Under the pieces are notes generated by a model. It was not told where the DNA came from and ran no database searches. It worked only from the letters and a program-made list of their open reading frames with translations. This document shows positions 44,524 to 55,549 of a stretch of DNA of 64,000 bases, piece by piece. Numbering within the stretch: position 1 is the first letter of the stretch; every line of letters starts with the position of its first letter. This DNA comes from Marivivens donghaensis (GTDB taxonomy: Bacteria; Pseudomonadota; Alphaproteobacteria; Rhodobacterales; Rhodobacteraceae). Made by a program: the position numbers and the translations under genes. The stretch is taken from the NCBI RefSeq assembly GCF_011806565.1, contig NZ_JAATOP010000005.1, positions 186,001-250,000 of the forward strand, in the 5' to 3' direction.

Positions 44524-44541
44524 TAGTTTAACGTCAAACTA
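44524..44541. promoter_or_regulatory. Operator-like palindrome upstream of lpd
   Basis: TAGTTTAACGTCAAACTA, an 18-bp inverted repeat with 8 of 9 pairs, differs at two central bases from the pdhA palindrome (21871-21888). It lies 23 bases before the lpd start. Shared sites at E1/E2 and E3 genes suggest one regulator. Confidence 0.75.
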
Positions 44542-44564
44542 ATTTGATTTCGGAGGAGATTCCA

Positions 44565-45962
44565 ATGGCTGCCAAGAATTTCGACATGATCGTCATCGGT
44601 GCCGGACCGGGCGGTTATGTTGCCGCGATCCGCGGCGCACAGCTCGGCCTCAAGGTCGCCTGTGTGGAGCGTGAACACCTCGGCGGTATTTGTCTGAACT
44701 GGGGCTGCATCCCGACCAAGGCGCTGCTGCGTTCGTCGGAAGTGTTCCACCTGATGCACCGCGCCAAGGAATTCGGCCTCAAGGCAGAGAACATCGGCTA
44801 CGACCTCGACGCTGTGGTCAAACGCTCGCGCGGCGTGGCCAAGCAGCTGTCGGGCGGCATCGGCCACCTGTTCAAGAAGAACAAGATCACCTCGATCATG
44901 GGCGACGCCAAGCTTTCGGGCAAAGGCAAAGTCACCGTCACCACCAAGGACGGCACCGAAGAGCTGACCGCGAAGAACATCGTTGTCGCTACCGGCGCCC
45001 GCGCCCGCGAACTGCCGGGTCTTGAGGCTGATGGCGATCTGGTCTGGACCTACAAGCACGCGCTCCAGCCGGTGCGTATGCCGAAAAAACTGCTCGTCAT
45101 CGGTTCGGGCGCCATCGGCATCGAATTTGCCAGCTTCTACAGCACCCTCGGCGCCGACACGACCGTGGTCGAAGTCATGGACCGCATCCTGCCGGTTGAA
45201 GACGCCGAAATCGCGGCCTTCGCGAAAAAGCAGTTCGTAAAGCAGGGCCTGACCATCATGGAAAAGGCAGGCGTCAAGCAACTGGACCGCACCCCCGGTA
45301 AGGGCGTCGTCGCCCATATCGAAGTGAACGGCAAAATCGAGAAGCACGAATTCGACACCGTGATCTCGGCTGTCGGCATCGTCGGCAACGTCGAGGGCCT
45401 CGGCCTCGAAGACGCTGGCGTCAAGATCGACCGTACCCACGTTGTCACCGATGAATACTGCCGCACCGGCGTCGACGGCCTCTATGCCATCGGCGATATC
45501 GCGGGCGCACCGTGGCTGGCGCACAAAGCCTCGCACGAAGGCGTCATGGTCGCCGAACTGATCGCAGGCCAGCACGCCCACCCGATCAAGCCGAACACCA
45601 TCGCGGGCTGCACCTACTGCCACCCGCAGGTCGCGTCCGTCGGCCTCACCGAAGAAAAAGCCAAAGCCGCCGGCTACGACATCAAGGTCGGCCGCTTCCC
45701 GTTCATCGGCAACGGCAAGGCGATCGCTCTGGGCGAGCCCGAAGGCATGGTCAAAACCGTGTTCGACGCGAAAACCGGTGAACTCCTCGGTGCGCACATG
45801 GTCGGCGCGGAAGTCACCGAACTGATCCAGGGTTATGTTGTGGGCCGCACGCTCGAGACCACCGAAGAAGACCTGATGAACACCGTCTTCCCGCACCCGA
45901 CGTTGTCGGAAATGATGCACGAGTCGGTGCTCGACGCCTACGGCCGCGCGCTCCACTTCTAA
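44565..45962 (+). CDS. lpd: Dihydrolipoyl dehydrogenase (E3)
   Basis: FAD- and NAD-dependent enzyme that reoxidises the lipoyl groups of 2-oxoacid dehydrogenase complexes. The 465-residue protein has the FAD motif VIGAGPGGYVAAIRGAQLG, the redox disulfide GGICLNWGCIPTKALL, the NAD motif VIGSGAIGIEFASFY and the C-terminal catalytic HPTLSEMMHE. ATG 44565 follows GGAGGAG. It is distant from pdhABC but shares the palindrome; it could also serve the oxoglutarate or branched-chain complexes. Confidence 0.95.
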   Translation: MAAKNFDMIVIGAGPGGYVAAIRGAQLGLKVACVEREHLGGICLNWGCIPTKALLRSSEVFHLMHRAKEFGLKAENIGYDLDAVVKRSRGVAKQLSGGIGHLFKKNKITSIMGDAKLSGKGKVTVTTKDGTEELTAKNIVVATGARARELPGLEADGDLVWTYKHALQPVRMPKKLLVIGSGAIGIEFASFYSTLGADTTVVEVMDRILPVEDAEIAAFAKKQFVKQGLTIMEKAGVKQLDRTPGKGVVAHIEVNGKIEKHEFDTVISAVGIVGNVEGLGLEDAGVKIDRTHVVTDEYCRTGVDGLYAIGDIAGAPWLAHKASHEGVMVAELIAGQHAHPIKPNTIAGCTYCHPQVASVGLTEEKAKAAGYDIKVGRFPFIGNGKAIALGEPEGMVKTVFDAKTGELLGAHMVGAEVTELIQGYVVGRTLETTEEDLMNTVFPHPTLSEMMHESVLDAYGRALHF

Positions 45963-45973
45963 GGCGCCCGCCG

Positions 45974-46029
45974 CTTCATTCTGATAAAAATACCTCGGGG
46001 ACGTCCCGCAGGGACGGGGGCAGCGCCCC
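45974..46029 (+). repeat. Two-hairpin intergenic repeat, copy C (reversed)
   Basis: Read on the minus strand it has hairpin 1 (GGGGC, loop GCT, GCCCC; 46017-46029), hairpin 2 (CGTCCC, loop TGC, GGGACG; 46002-46016) and tail TATTTTTATCAGAATGAAG (45974-45992), one base different from A and B. The tail starts 12 bases after the lpd stop. Hairpin 2 has an unrelated stem sequence but the same TGC loop as copies B, D and E. Confidence 0.82.
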
Positions 46030-46047
46030 ACTCCTCGAAAACAAACA

Positions 46048-46074
46048 AAGCCCCGCCATTGGCGGGGCTTTTCA
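46048..46074 (+). terminator. Intrinsic terminator after lpd
   Basis: AAGCCCCGCC pairs with GGCGGGGCTT around an ATT loop, followed by TTCACTT. An A-rich left side also makes it work for the convergent rhodanese gene. Confidence 0.85.
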
Positions 46075-46113
46075 CTTGGGTCAACAGGGTCGCGTGAGTG
46101 GCGCGGGTATCTC

Positions 46114-46485
46114 TTAGCGGCGGACCGGACCGCCAGCCTGAGCCCAGTGGCCGAAACCACCGATGTTGTGGGCGTCGTATCCGAAGCCCTGAAGCGCCTG
46201 CACGGCCATACCGGCGCGGCCACCGGCGGCGCAGTAGACGGCAACCGGTTTGCCCGACTTGAACACGTCGAGGCACTCGGGGCTCGACGGGTTGGCCTTC
46301 ATCTGAAGGGTGGCGAGCGGGACGTGCACAGCGCCCTCGGCCATGCCGGAGGCTTTGATTTCGCTGATGTCGCGCACGTCGATGACAACAACTTCGTCGG
46401 TCTTCGATTTCGCGATCGCGTCCTGAACGGTAACGCGGTTTGCAGGGGCAGCGGGGGTCATTGCGGAACGGAGCATCTGGAACAT
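46114..46485 (-). CDS. Rhodanese-domain sulfurtransferase
   Basis: A 123-residue single-domain rhodanese, cytoplasmic (no signal peptide). The active-site cysteine is in VAVYCAAGGRAGMA (about residue 84), preceded by VVVIDVRDISEIKASG. It should carry persulfide; substrate partners are unknown. The ATG follows a weak AGGTG. A DUF2892 protein, a family often fused or linked to rhodaneses, is encoded 4 kb away at 50457. Confidence 0.88.
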   Translation of the reverse strand: MFQMLRSAMTPAAPANRVTVQDAIAKSKTDEVVVIDVRDISEIKASGMAEGAVHVPLATLQMKANPSSPECLDVFKSGKPVAVYCAAGGRAGMAVQALQGFGYDAHNIGGFGHWAQAGGPVRR

Positions 46486-46521
46486 TTAAAACACCTGTCT
46501 GGCGAGCTTTGGTTGCTCTCA

Positions 46522-46549
46522 TATATACATGCAAAAAACATAATGTAAA
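46522..46549 (-). promoter_or_regulatory. Promoter candidate for the rhodanese gene
   Basis: On the minus strand: -35 TTTACA (46544-46549), 16-base spacer, -10 TATATA (46522-46527). It lies in an unusually AT-rich patch 37 bases upstream of the rhodanese start. Confidence 0.5.
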
Positions 46550-46582
46550 GATGTAATATGGATTTTACCGCAATTGGCAAAT

Positions 46583-46597
46583 GTTCTATGAATGTTC
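46583..46597 (+). promoter_or_regulatory. LexA (SOS) box upstream of uvrA
   Basis: GTTC, seven bases (TATGAAT), GTTC: an exact match to the direct-repeat GTTC-N7-GTTC LexA site of Alphaproteobacteria. It is 70 bases before uvrA, a known SOS gene, and just upstream of a promoter candidate. Confidence 0.85.
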
Positions 46598-46608
46598 GCA
46601 ATTGGGAG

Positions 46609-46637
46609 TTGGAGAGTCGTCCAACAGCGCCTATCTA
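46609..46637 (+). promoter_or_regulatory. Promoter candidate for uvrA
   Basis: -35 TTGGAG (46609-46614), 17-base spacer, -10 TATCTA (46632-46637), 30 bases before the start codon. The LexA box ends 11 bases before the -35 element. Confidence 0.5.
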
Positions 46638-46667
46638 TTGCAGCGCAGAATTCCGTAAGGGGGCAGA

Positions 46668-49522
<2,855 letters not shown>

Positions 49523-49526
<4 letters not shown>

Positions 49527-49903
49527 ACACGATCCTCTGGCAACGCATCGAAGGCGGCTTGGTATTTGCCGCCTCGATGTTCGCATTATTCTCGATCTGG
49601 ACGCTGGGCAGCCTGCCGCCGTGGTGGTTGATGCTGCTGGTGTTCTTTTCGCCGGACTTGTCGTTCATCGGCTATCTGGCGGGGCCGAAGGTCGGGGCGG
49701 CGCTGTATAACATCGTCCACCTTTATGCGTTCGGCGTGATCATGGTGGTCATTGCGATCAGCGGCATCTGGGTCGCGCCGACTTTGCTGGTCTGGGGGCT
49801 TCTGATCCTCGGTCATGCCGGGTTCGACCGGATGTTCGGATACGGCCTGAAAGAGCCGAGCGGGTTCAACGAGACCCACCTCGGCCCCATCGGTCACAAA
49901 TGA
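49523..49903 (+). CDS. DUF4260 small membrane protein
   Basis: A 126-residue protein of the DUF4260 family with about four hydrophobic segments (near 10-30, 33-50, 62-85, 88-105). [23 protein letters not shown] and [14 protein letters not shown] are the family hallmarks. Function unknown. GTG start at 49523 overlaps the uvrA stop by 4 bases, so it may also be induced by DNA damage. Confidence 0.85.
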
Positions 49904-49905
49904 AA

Positions 49906-49929
49906 AAAGGCGCCCCGAGGGACGCCTTT
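49906..49929. terminator. Bidirectional intrinsic terminator
   Basis: AAAGGCG pairs with CGCCTTT, with an inner CCC/GGG pairing. On the minus strand it is followed by TTTTTT, ending the secreted-protein gene at 49949; on the plus strand it follows DUF4260 directly. Confidence 0.8.
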
Positions 49930-49948
49930 GTCAGAACGAGGTAACTGG

Positions 49949-50368
49949 TTATTCTGCGTCTTCGAGGTTCGCGAGAACGTCGAGCAGGGCAACAACGGTG
50001 TAGGTCGTCGGGTCGATAATGATGACCTGATCACCGACAACCGCGTAACGCTCACCCGGTTCCAGTTCGGGCAGGTCGTAGTTTTCAACGTCGATCCACG
50101 TGAAGTCGTCACGGTCAATGTTGTCGCCAACTTCGTAGCCGGTCCACTCCTCGGTGGTCACGCCCTTCTTGGCTTGACCCGGGGGGACGCAGGCAGGATC
50201 GCGGTCAGCAAGGCCGGGCGGGCAATCGATGCCTGCGTGAGCGGCGCCGTTCCCGTTGTTGCCATGGCCGTTGCCATTGCCATTGCCGTTGCCGTTACCA
50301 TTGCCGGCAAACGCACCACCGGCTGCGAGAGTCGCTACAGTAGCGATTGTCAGAACAGATTTCAGCAT
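49949..50368 (-). CDS. Exported Gly-Asn-repeat protein with RcnB-like C-terminus
   Basis: A 139-residue exported protein. A signal peptide (MLKSVLTIATVATLAAGGAFA) is followed by a Gly-Asn dipeptide repeat (about 22-41), CPPGLADRDPACVPPGQAKKG with two cysteines, then an acidic domain with VENYDLPELEPGERYAVVGDQVIII, resembling RcnB-type periplasmic proteins. The repeat is coded by near-identical hexanucleotides and could vary in length. ATG 50368 follows AAAGGAGG; the upstream frame to 50434 is not needed. Role unknown. Confidence 0.78.
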   Translation of the reverse strand: MLKSVLTIATVATLAAGGAFAGNGNGNGNGNGNGHGNNGNGAAHAGIDCPPGLADRDPACVPPGQAKKGVTTEEWTGYEVGDNIDRDDFTWIDVENYDLPELEPGERYAVVGDQVIIIDPTTYTVVALLDVLANLEDAE

Positions 50369-50456
50369 TTGTGTGCCTCCTTTGGTTGGGGAGACAACGC
50401 ACAACATGGGAAATCGGTCCCACAAATATTTCACATCGGCGTCAGGCCGCGCGTGA

Positions 50457-50660
50457 TCACTTTACTTTGCAGGTGTTGATGCCGAGCAGGCTGTAGGCGG
50501 GGCAGGTGCCGAGAGCGCCGGTCACGAGCAGCACGATGCCGACGATCAGCAGCACCCAGCCGAACGCGCCGACGGTGCCCGCAAAGAACAGGCCGATGAG
50601 TATGAGGCCAACGACCACGCGGATCATACGGTCGGTCTTACCTTCGTTTTGGGAAAACAT
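50457..50660 (-). CDS. DUF2892 small membrane protein
   Basis: A 67-residue protein of the YgaP transmembrane/DUF2892 type: short N-terminus FSQNEGKTDRMIRVVVG, two membrane helices (about 16-32 and 36-52) and the conserved GTCPAYSLLGINTCK end with two cysteines. In other bacteria the domain accompanies rhodaneses. Function unknown. ATG 50660 follows AGGAG. Confidence 0.88.
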   Translation of the reverse strand: MFSQNEGKTDRMIRVVVGLILIGLFFAGTVGAFGWVLLIVGIVLLVTGALGTCPAYSLLGINTCKVK

Positions 50661-50725
50661 GGCGAACTCCTATCCAAGTTTATGAATATGATAGCTCGCC
50701 ACGCATGTCGGTGTAGTGATCCAGA

Positions 50726-51595
50726 TCAAACGCGCCCGCGTTTTTCGAAGCGGGGCAGCATGGCGCTGAAGTCGGTGCCTTTGCCGTCCTCGTCCTCGAC
50801 GAACGACTTGTAGAGCTGGTTCGCCAGCTGGCCCATCGGAGTGTCCGCATCCACGGCCTCGGCAGCCATCTGCGACAGGCCGAGGTCTTTGAGCATCAAC
50901 TCCGACGCAAATCCGGGCTTGTAGCCGTTGTCTGCGGGCGATTGCGGGCCGACGCCGGGGGCGGGGCAATAGGCGTTCATCGTCCACGAATAGCCCGACG
51001 AGGTGCTGACCACATCGAACATCGCCTGACGGTCGAGGCCCAGTTTGTCGGCGAGCGCGAAGGCTTCGCAGGTGGCGATCATGGTGACGCCAAGGATCAT
51101 GTTGTTGCAGATCTTCGCCGCCTGACCGTTGCCCGCAGGGCCGCAGTGGACGGCCTTCTGGCCCATGATGTCGAAGAGCGGCTTGGCGGTCTCGAACGCC
51201 GCATCCGAACCGCCAACCATAAAGGTGAGCGTCCCGCCAGCCGCGCCGCCGATGCCGCCCGACACCGGCGCATCCAGCGCGCCCAGACCCGCCGCTTCGG
51301 CAGCGGAGGCAACGTCGCGCGCGCTGGTCACGTCGACGGTGGAGCAGTCGATATGCACCGCGCCCTTGCGCATCGCGGGGTGGATTTCAGCGGCGACGGC
51401 GGACAGGATCTTGCCGTTCGGCAGCATGGTAATGACGGCATCCGCGCCGTCCACGGCTTCGGCGTTAGTCGCGGCCATGGTGATGCCGTCGGGGGTGGCG
51501 ACAGGGTCGCAGCCGATGACCTCGTGGCCCGCGTCCATCAGGTTGCGCGCCATCGGGGCGCCCATATTGCCGAGGCCGATAAATGCGATCTTCAT
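50726..51595 (-). CDS. mmsB: 3-hydroxyisobutyrate dehydrogenase
   Basis: Oxidises 3-hydroxyisobutyrate to methylmalonate semialdehyde in valine degradation, using NAD. The 289-residue protein has the Rossmann motif FIGLGNMGAPMARNLMDAGH, the substrate motif DAPVSGGIGGAAGGTLTFMVGG and the catalytic lysine in GNGQAAKICNNMILG (about residue 169). It is third in the acyl-CoA dehydrogenase, hydrolase, mmsB operon (13-base gap from the hydrolase gene). Confidence 0.94.
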   Translation of the reverse strand: MKIAFIGLGNMGAPMARNLMDAGHEVIGCDPVATPDGITMAATNAEAVDGADAVITMLPNGKILSAVAAEIHPAMRKGAVHIDCSTVDVTSARDVASAAEAAGLGALDAPVSGGIGGAAGGTLTFMVGGSDAAFETAKPLFDIMGQKAVHCGPAGNGQAAKICNNMILGVTMIATCEAFALADKLGLDRQAMFDVVSTSSGYSWTMNAYCPAPGVGPQSPADNGYKPGFASELMLKDLGLSQMAAEAVDADTPMGQLANQLYKSFVEDEDGKGTDFSAMLPRFEKRGRV

Positions 51596-51608
51596 TGTGG
51601 TTCCCCTT

Positions 51609-52643
51609 TTAGAATTGCACGTTTTCGCCCGTCACGGGCAGCAGCATCTGTGTGACCTCGCCGCTGGGGAGCTGTTCCCAGCTGGCGTGCTTCCACGTCG
51701 GATTGCGGTCCTTGTCGATGATCGCGGCACGCACGCCTTCGACAAAATCGCCGAACTCTGCCGCGCGCGAGGTGAAGCGGTATTCCTGCTCCAGCGCATT
51801 ATGAATGGTCGGGCGCATCCGCACGCGGTGGATGAGCTCCAGCGTGCAAGCCATTGAAAGCGGGGAGTTCCTGCTCAGAGCCTTCTGCGCGTGAGCGATG
51901 GCCTCGGGCGGGTCCGCAGAGATTGCGCGGAACACATCGCCGATGCGCTCGCCGCCGAAGACGCTGTCTATATCGGCCTGCCAGCCCTTGAGCCGCGCCT
52001 CACCAACGGGCTTTGCAGCGCGGTCGATGGCTTCCCAATCGCCAGTGTTTTCCAGCTCTGCGATGACGGCGGGCCAGTCGGCTTCGGGGATGTAGTAATC
52101 GGCAAAGCCCGCGTAGATCGCATCCGCCGCGCCCATTCGCTCGCCCGTCAGGCCGAGGAATTCGCCCAGCCGTCCGGGGGCCTGCGCCAGCAGCAGCGTG
52201 CCGCCCACATCAGGGATCAGGCCGATGCCGCATTCGGGCATGGACATCTGCGTGGTGTCGCCGACGATGCGGTGCGAGCCGTGACAGCCGACGCCTACGC
52301 CGCCGCCCATGACGAAGCCGTGCATGAAGGCGGCGACGGGTTTGGGAAACTCAAACAGCTTCGCGTTCATGCGGTATTCATCGCGCCAGAACTTCTGCGC
52401 GTGGTCGTAGATGCCCTTGATGCCGTCGTGGTAGATCGAGGCGATATCACCGCCCGCGCAGAACGCACGCTCGCCCTCGGCGTCGATGACTACCATTTTC
52501 ACAGCGTCATCGTCGCGCCAAGCGTCGAGCGCGGCTTCGATCTCCAGACACATCGGGTAGGACAGTGCGTTGAGCGCCTTGGGGCGGGTCAAGGTGATGC
52601 GGCCGGTGTGGCCGATGATGCAGGTTTTGACGTCGTCGCTCAT
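51609..52643 (-). CDS. 3-hydroxyisobutyryl-CoA hydrolase (HIBCH-like)
   Basis: Crotonase-fold enzyme of 344 residues, longer than plain enoyl-CoA hydratases and of the HIBCH length. It shows RPKALNALSYPMCLEIEAAL, the oxyanion segment GERAFCAGGDIASIY, MGGGVGVGCHGSHRI and the catalytic pair in MPECGIGLIPDVGGT. Its place between isobutyryl-CoA dehydrogenase-like and mmsB genes supports hydrolysis of 3-hydroxyisobutyryl-CoA. ATG 52643 overlaps the dehydrogenase stop by 4 bases; the longer upstream frame is a shadow. Confidence 0.9.
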   Translation of the reverse strand: MSDDVKTCIIGHTGRITLTRPKALNALSYPMCLEIEAALDAWRDDDAVKMVVIDAEGERAFCAGGDIASIYHDGIKGIYDHAQKFWRDEYRMNAKLFEFPKPVAAFMHGFVMGGGVGVGCHGSHRIVGDTTQMSMPECGIGLIPDVGGTLLLAQAPGRLGEFLGLTGERMGAADAIYAGFADYYIPEADWPAVIAELENTGDWEAIDRAAKPVGEARLKGWQADIDSVFGGERIGDVFRAISADPPEAIAHAQKALSRNSPLSMACTLELIHRVRMRPTIHNALEQEYRFTSRAAEFGDFVEGVRAAIIDKDRNPTWKHASWEQLPSGEVTQMLLPVTGENVQF

Positions 52644-53779
52644 TTCGCCACCATGCTCCGCGCCGTGATGAGACGCATGATTTCGTTCGTGCCTTCGAGG
52701 ATGCGGTGCACGCGCAGATCGCGGACGATCTTTTCGATGCCGTAGTCGGCGAGGTAGCCGTAGCCGCCGTGGAGTTGCAGGCATTCGTCCGCCACGCGGC
52801 TCGACACTTCGGTCACGAACGCCTTGGCCATCGCGCAGAATTTGGTCGCATCATGCGCGCCTTGGTCGAGCTTCCACGCGGCCTGCCGCAGGAACGTGCG
52901 GGCGGCCTGCATTTCGATCTCCATGTCCGCGAGTTTGAATTGCAGCGCTTGGAACTGGTCGAGCGATTGGCCGAAGGCTTTGCGCTCGTGCATGTACTGG
53001 ACCGTCGCGTCCAGCGCGGCCTGCGCCCCGCCGAGCGAGCAGGCGGAGATGTTCAGGCGTCCGCCATCGAGCCCCGCCATCGCGTATTTGAAGCCTTGGC
53101 CTTCGTCGCCCAGCAAGTTACCGAGCGGCGCCTTTGCGGCGTCCATCTGCACTTGGCGCGTCGGCTGGGCTTTCCAGCCCATCTTCTTTTCCAGCCCGCC
53201 GAAGGACAGCCCCTCGGTCCCGTCATCGAGCACGATGGCCGAGATGCCGCGCGGGCCGTAATCGCCCGAGCGGGCCATGACGATGTAGGCGTCGGAATAA
53301 CCACCGCCCGAGATAAACGCTTTCGTTCCAGTGAGTTGCCAGCCGTCGTTCACGTTATCAGCGCGGGTTTTCAGCGCCGCCGCGTCCGATCCGCTACCGG
53401 GTTCTGTGAGGCAGTAGGAGAACACGGTCTCCATGCTGATGGCCTTGTCCAGATAGCGCGCCTTGAGGTCGTCCGAGCCATAGGCGTCGATCATGCGGGC
53501 GCACATGTTGTGGATCGACAGGAACGCCGCGACGGACGGGCAAGCCATTGACAGAGCTTCGAAAACCAGCGTCGCATCAAGGCGCGACAGGCCCGTGCCG
53601 CCGGAGTCCTCCGATACATAGATGCCGCCGAAACCCAGCTCGGCAATGGTGGTCCAAAGGTCACGCGGGATGGTGCCGTCGGCTTCCCATTCCTGCGCGA
53701 ACGGCGCGATATGTTCCTGCCCGAAGGCATGGGCCATATCGAAAATCGCGGACTGCTCTTCCGACAATGCGAAGTCCAT
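52640..53779 (-). CDS. Acyl-CoA dehydrogenase, probably isobutyryl-CoA dehydrogenase
   Basis: FAD flavoprotein of 379 residues that desaturates a short branched acyl-CoA. Motifs are FALSEEQSAIFDMAHAFGQE, YCLTEPGSGSDAAALKTRA, AFISGGGYSDAYIVMAR and the C-terminal QLHGGYGYLADYGIEKIVRDLR with IEKIVRDLRVHRILEGTNEIMR (catalytic glutamate in EGTNE). Operon with HIBCH and mmsB points to valine breakdown. ATG 53779 (GGGAGGAGG upstream) is chosen over 53800. Confidence 0.9.
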   Translation of the reverse strand: MDFALSEEQSAIFDMAHAFGQEHIAPFAQEWEADGTIPRDLWTTIAELGFGGIYVSEDSGGTGLSRLDATLVFEALSMACPSVAAFLSIHNMCARMIDAYGSDDLKARYLDKAISMETVFSYCLTEPGSGSDAAALKTRADNVNDGWQLTGTKAFISGGGYSDAYIVMARSGDYGPRGISAIVLDDGTEGLSFGGLEKKMGWKAQPTRQVQMDAAKAPLGNLLGDEGQGFKYAMAGLDGGRLNISACSLGGAQAALDATVQYMHERKAFGQSLDQFQALQFKLADMEIEMQAARTFLRQAAWKLDQGAHDATKFCAMAKAFVTEVSSRVADECLQLHGGYGYLADYGIEKIVRDLRVHRILEGTNEIMRLITARSMVAK

Positions 53780-53815
53780 GCTGCCTCCTCCCAAACGCAT
53801 ATGAACACTGGGGTT

Positions 53816-53844
53816 AGTAGAGTGGCTGCGGGGATGAAGTGCAA
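53816..53844 (-). promoter_or_regulatory. Promoter candidate for the acyl-CoA dehydrogenase operon
   Basis: On the minus strand: -35 TTGCAC (53839-53844), 17-base spacer, -10 TCTACT (53816-53821), 36 bases before the start. Located between the mmsA terminator and the operon. Confidence 0.5.
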
Positions 53845-53893
53845 GGGGTAAATAAATGATTTCGCTAACATTTCATCCTTAGTACCCAACGAA

Positions 53894-53919
53894 AAAGGCC
53901 GCCCCGAAGGACGGCCTTT
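53894..53919 (-). terminator. Intrinsic terminator of mmsA
   Basis: AAAGGCCG pairs with CGGCCTTT; on the minus strand TTTTTCG follows. It lies 19 bases after the mmsA stop and separates mmsA from the downstream operon. Confidence 0.87.
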
Positions 53920-53938
53920 CGCGTGTATTCCGAAGGGC

Positions 53939-55438
53939 TTAGTCGAGCGCTTTGAAGTTGAGCGCAGCGCCTTCCTTGATGCCCGAGAACCAGCGCGCGG
54001 TGACGGTCTTGGTCTTCGTGTAGAAGCGCAGCGCGTCGGGGCCGTACTGGTTGAGGTCACCGAAGGCCGACTTCTTCCAGCCGCCGAAGGTGAAGTAGGA
54101 CAGCGGAACGGGGATCGGGAAGTTGATGCCGACCATGCCCACGTTGACCTTGGCCGCGAAGTCGCGAGCGGTGTCGCCGTCTGCGGTGTAGATCGCGGTG
54201 CCGTTGCCGTACTGGTTCTTCATGATCAGATCGAGCGCTTCCTCGTAGGTGTCCTTGCGAACGGTCGAGAGGACGGGGCCGAAGATCTCTTCTTTGTAGA
54301 TGTCCATCTCTTCGGTGACGTTGTCGAAGAGCGACGGACCGACGAAGAAGCCGTTCTCGTAACCTTGCAGCGAGAATTCGCGGCCGTCGATCACGAGCTC
54401 AGCGCCTTGCTCGACACCCGAGGTGACGAGGCCGTTGATGCGGGCCTTCGACTGCGGGGTGATGACCGGACCGTAGTCCACATCGTTGCCGCCGGTGTAC
54501 GGGCCGACCTTGAGCGCTTCGATACGCGGGACCAGCTTTTCGATCAGGCGGTCAGCGGTTTCCTTGCCGACCGGAACAGCAACCGAAATCGCCATGCAGC
54601 GTTCGCCGGCAGCGCCGAAACCTGCACCGACCAGAGCGTCGGCAGCTTTGTCGAGGTCCGCGTCCGGCATGATGATCATGTGGTTCTTCGCACCGCCGAA
54701 GCACTGGGCGCGCTTACCGTTGGTCGCTGCGCGGCCGTAGATGTACTGGGCGATCGGGGTGGAGCCGACGAAGCCGACGCCTTGGATGGTTTCGTTGTCG
54801 AGGATGCCGTCAACGACTTCCTTGTCACCGTTCACAACCTGAAGGACGCCGTCCGGAAGACCGGCTTCTTTCAGGAGTTCAGCAAGACGCAGCGAGGTCG
54901 ACGGGCAACGCTCGGACGGCTTGAGGATCATGGCGTTACCCGAAACGAGCGCAGGGGCCATTTTCCACAGCGGGATCATCGCAGGGAAGTTGAACGGGGT
55001 GATGCCCGCAACAACGCCGAGCGGCTGACGCATGGAATAGAGGTCGATGCCCGGACCGGCGTCGCCCATGAATTCGCCCTTCATCATCGCCGGAGCGCCC
55101 ATGCAGACCTCGACGACTTCGAGACCACGCTGAACGTCGCCGCGACCATCGGGGAGGGTCTTGCCGTGTTCTTTGGAAACCAGCTCGGCCAGTTCGTCCA
55201 TGTGCTCGTTGATGAGGTCACCGAACTTCATCATGACGCGTGCGCGGCGCTGCGGGTTGGTGGCAGCCCATGCGACCTGAGCCTTTTCGGCGTCGGCGAT
55301 GGCAGCGTTCAGTTCGTCCTGCGAGGCGAGCGGCACCTGGCCGATGACTTCGCCGGTGGCGGGGTTGTAGACGTCCTGAAAGCGGCCCGAAGTGCCTTTG
55401 ACGTGCTGGCCGTTAATCCAGTGGGTAAGTTCGGTCAT
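53939..55438 (-). CDS. mmsA: Methylmalonate-semialdehyde dehydrogenase (acylating)
   Basis: CoA-dependent aldehyde dehydrogenase that turns methylmalonate semialdehyde into propionyl-CoA, last step of valine degradation, also for malonate semialdehyde from inositol. The 499-residue protein has ELVSKEHGKTLPDGRGDVQRG, GITPFNFPAMIPLWKMAPAL, FVGSTPIAQYIY and the catalytic cysteine in FGAAGERCMAIS (about residue 283). ATG 55438 follows GGGAGG. It has its own terminator and diverges from a LysR gene. Confidence 0.95.
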   Translation of the reverse strand: MTELTHWINGQHVKGTSGRFQDVYNPATGEVIGQVPLASQDELNAAIADAEKAQVAWAATNPQRRARVMMKFGDLINEHMDELAELVSKEHGKTLPDGRGDVQRGLEVVEVCMGAPAMMKGEFMGDAGPGIDLYSMRQPLGVVAGITPFNFPAMIPLWKMAPALVSGNAMILKPSERCPSTSLRLAELLKEAGLPDGVLQVVNGDKEVVDGILDNETIQGVGFVGSTPIAQYIYGRAATNGKRAQCFGGAKNHMIIMPDADLDKAADALVGAGFGAAGERCMAISVAVPVGKETADRLIEKLVPRIEALKVGPYTGGNDVDYGPVITPQSKARINGLVTSGVEQGAELVIDGREFSLQGYENGFFVGPSLFDNVTEEMDIYKEEIFGPVLSTVRKDTYEEALDLIMKNQYGNGTAIYTADGDTARDFAAKVNVGMVGINFPIPVPLSYFTFGGWKKSAFGDLNQYGPDALRFYTKTKTVTARWFSGIKEGAALNFKALD

Positions 55439-55526
55439 GGTAATCCTCCCAGACGTTGAAACCTGATTTGGCCGCACATTAGTCTTGCGTTTTGTTCGGT
55501 GGAATAGAATGTTCATCAAAATGGTT

Positions 55527-55540
55527 TTGCATTTTTGCAA
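55527..55540. promoter_or_regulatory. Palindrome between mmsA and the LysR gene
   Basis: TTGCA, four Ts, TGCAA, in the 111-base gap between divergent mmsA and the LysR-type gene. It ends 10 bases before the LysR start codon, so binding there would block its own translation start region. LysR regulators often bind such dyads next to their own gene. Confidence 0.45.
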
Positions 55541-55549
55541 GGGGTGGGG

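Noticed and set aside
50250-50310. CRISPR-like short repeat
   Set aside because: Units are six bases without spacers and encode a Gly-Asn tract in frame.
55500-55525. Second LexA box upstream of mmsA/LysR
   Set aside because: Two GTTC words are present but 13 bases apart rather than 7.
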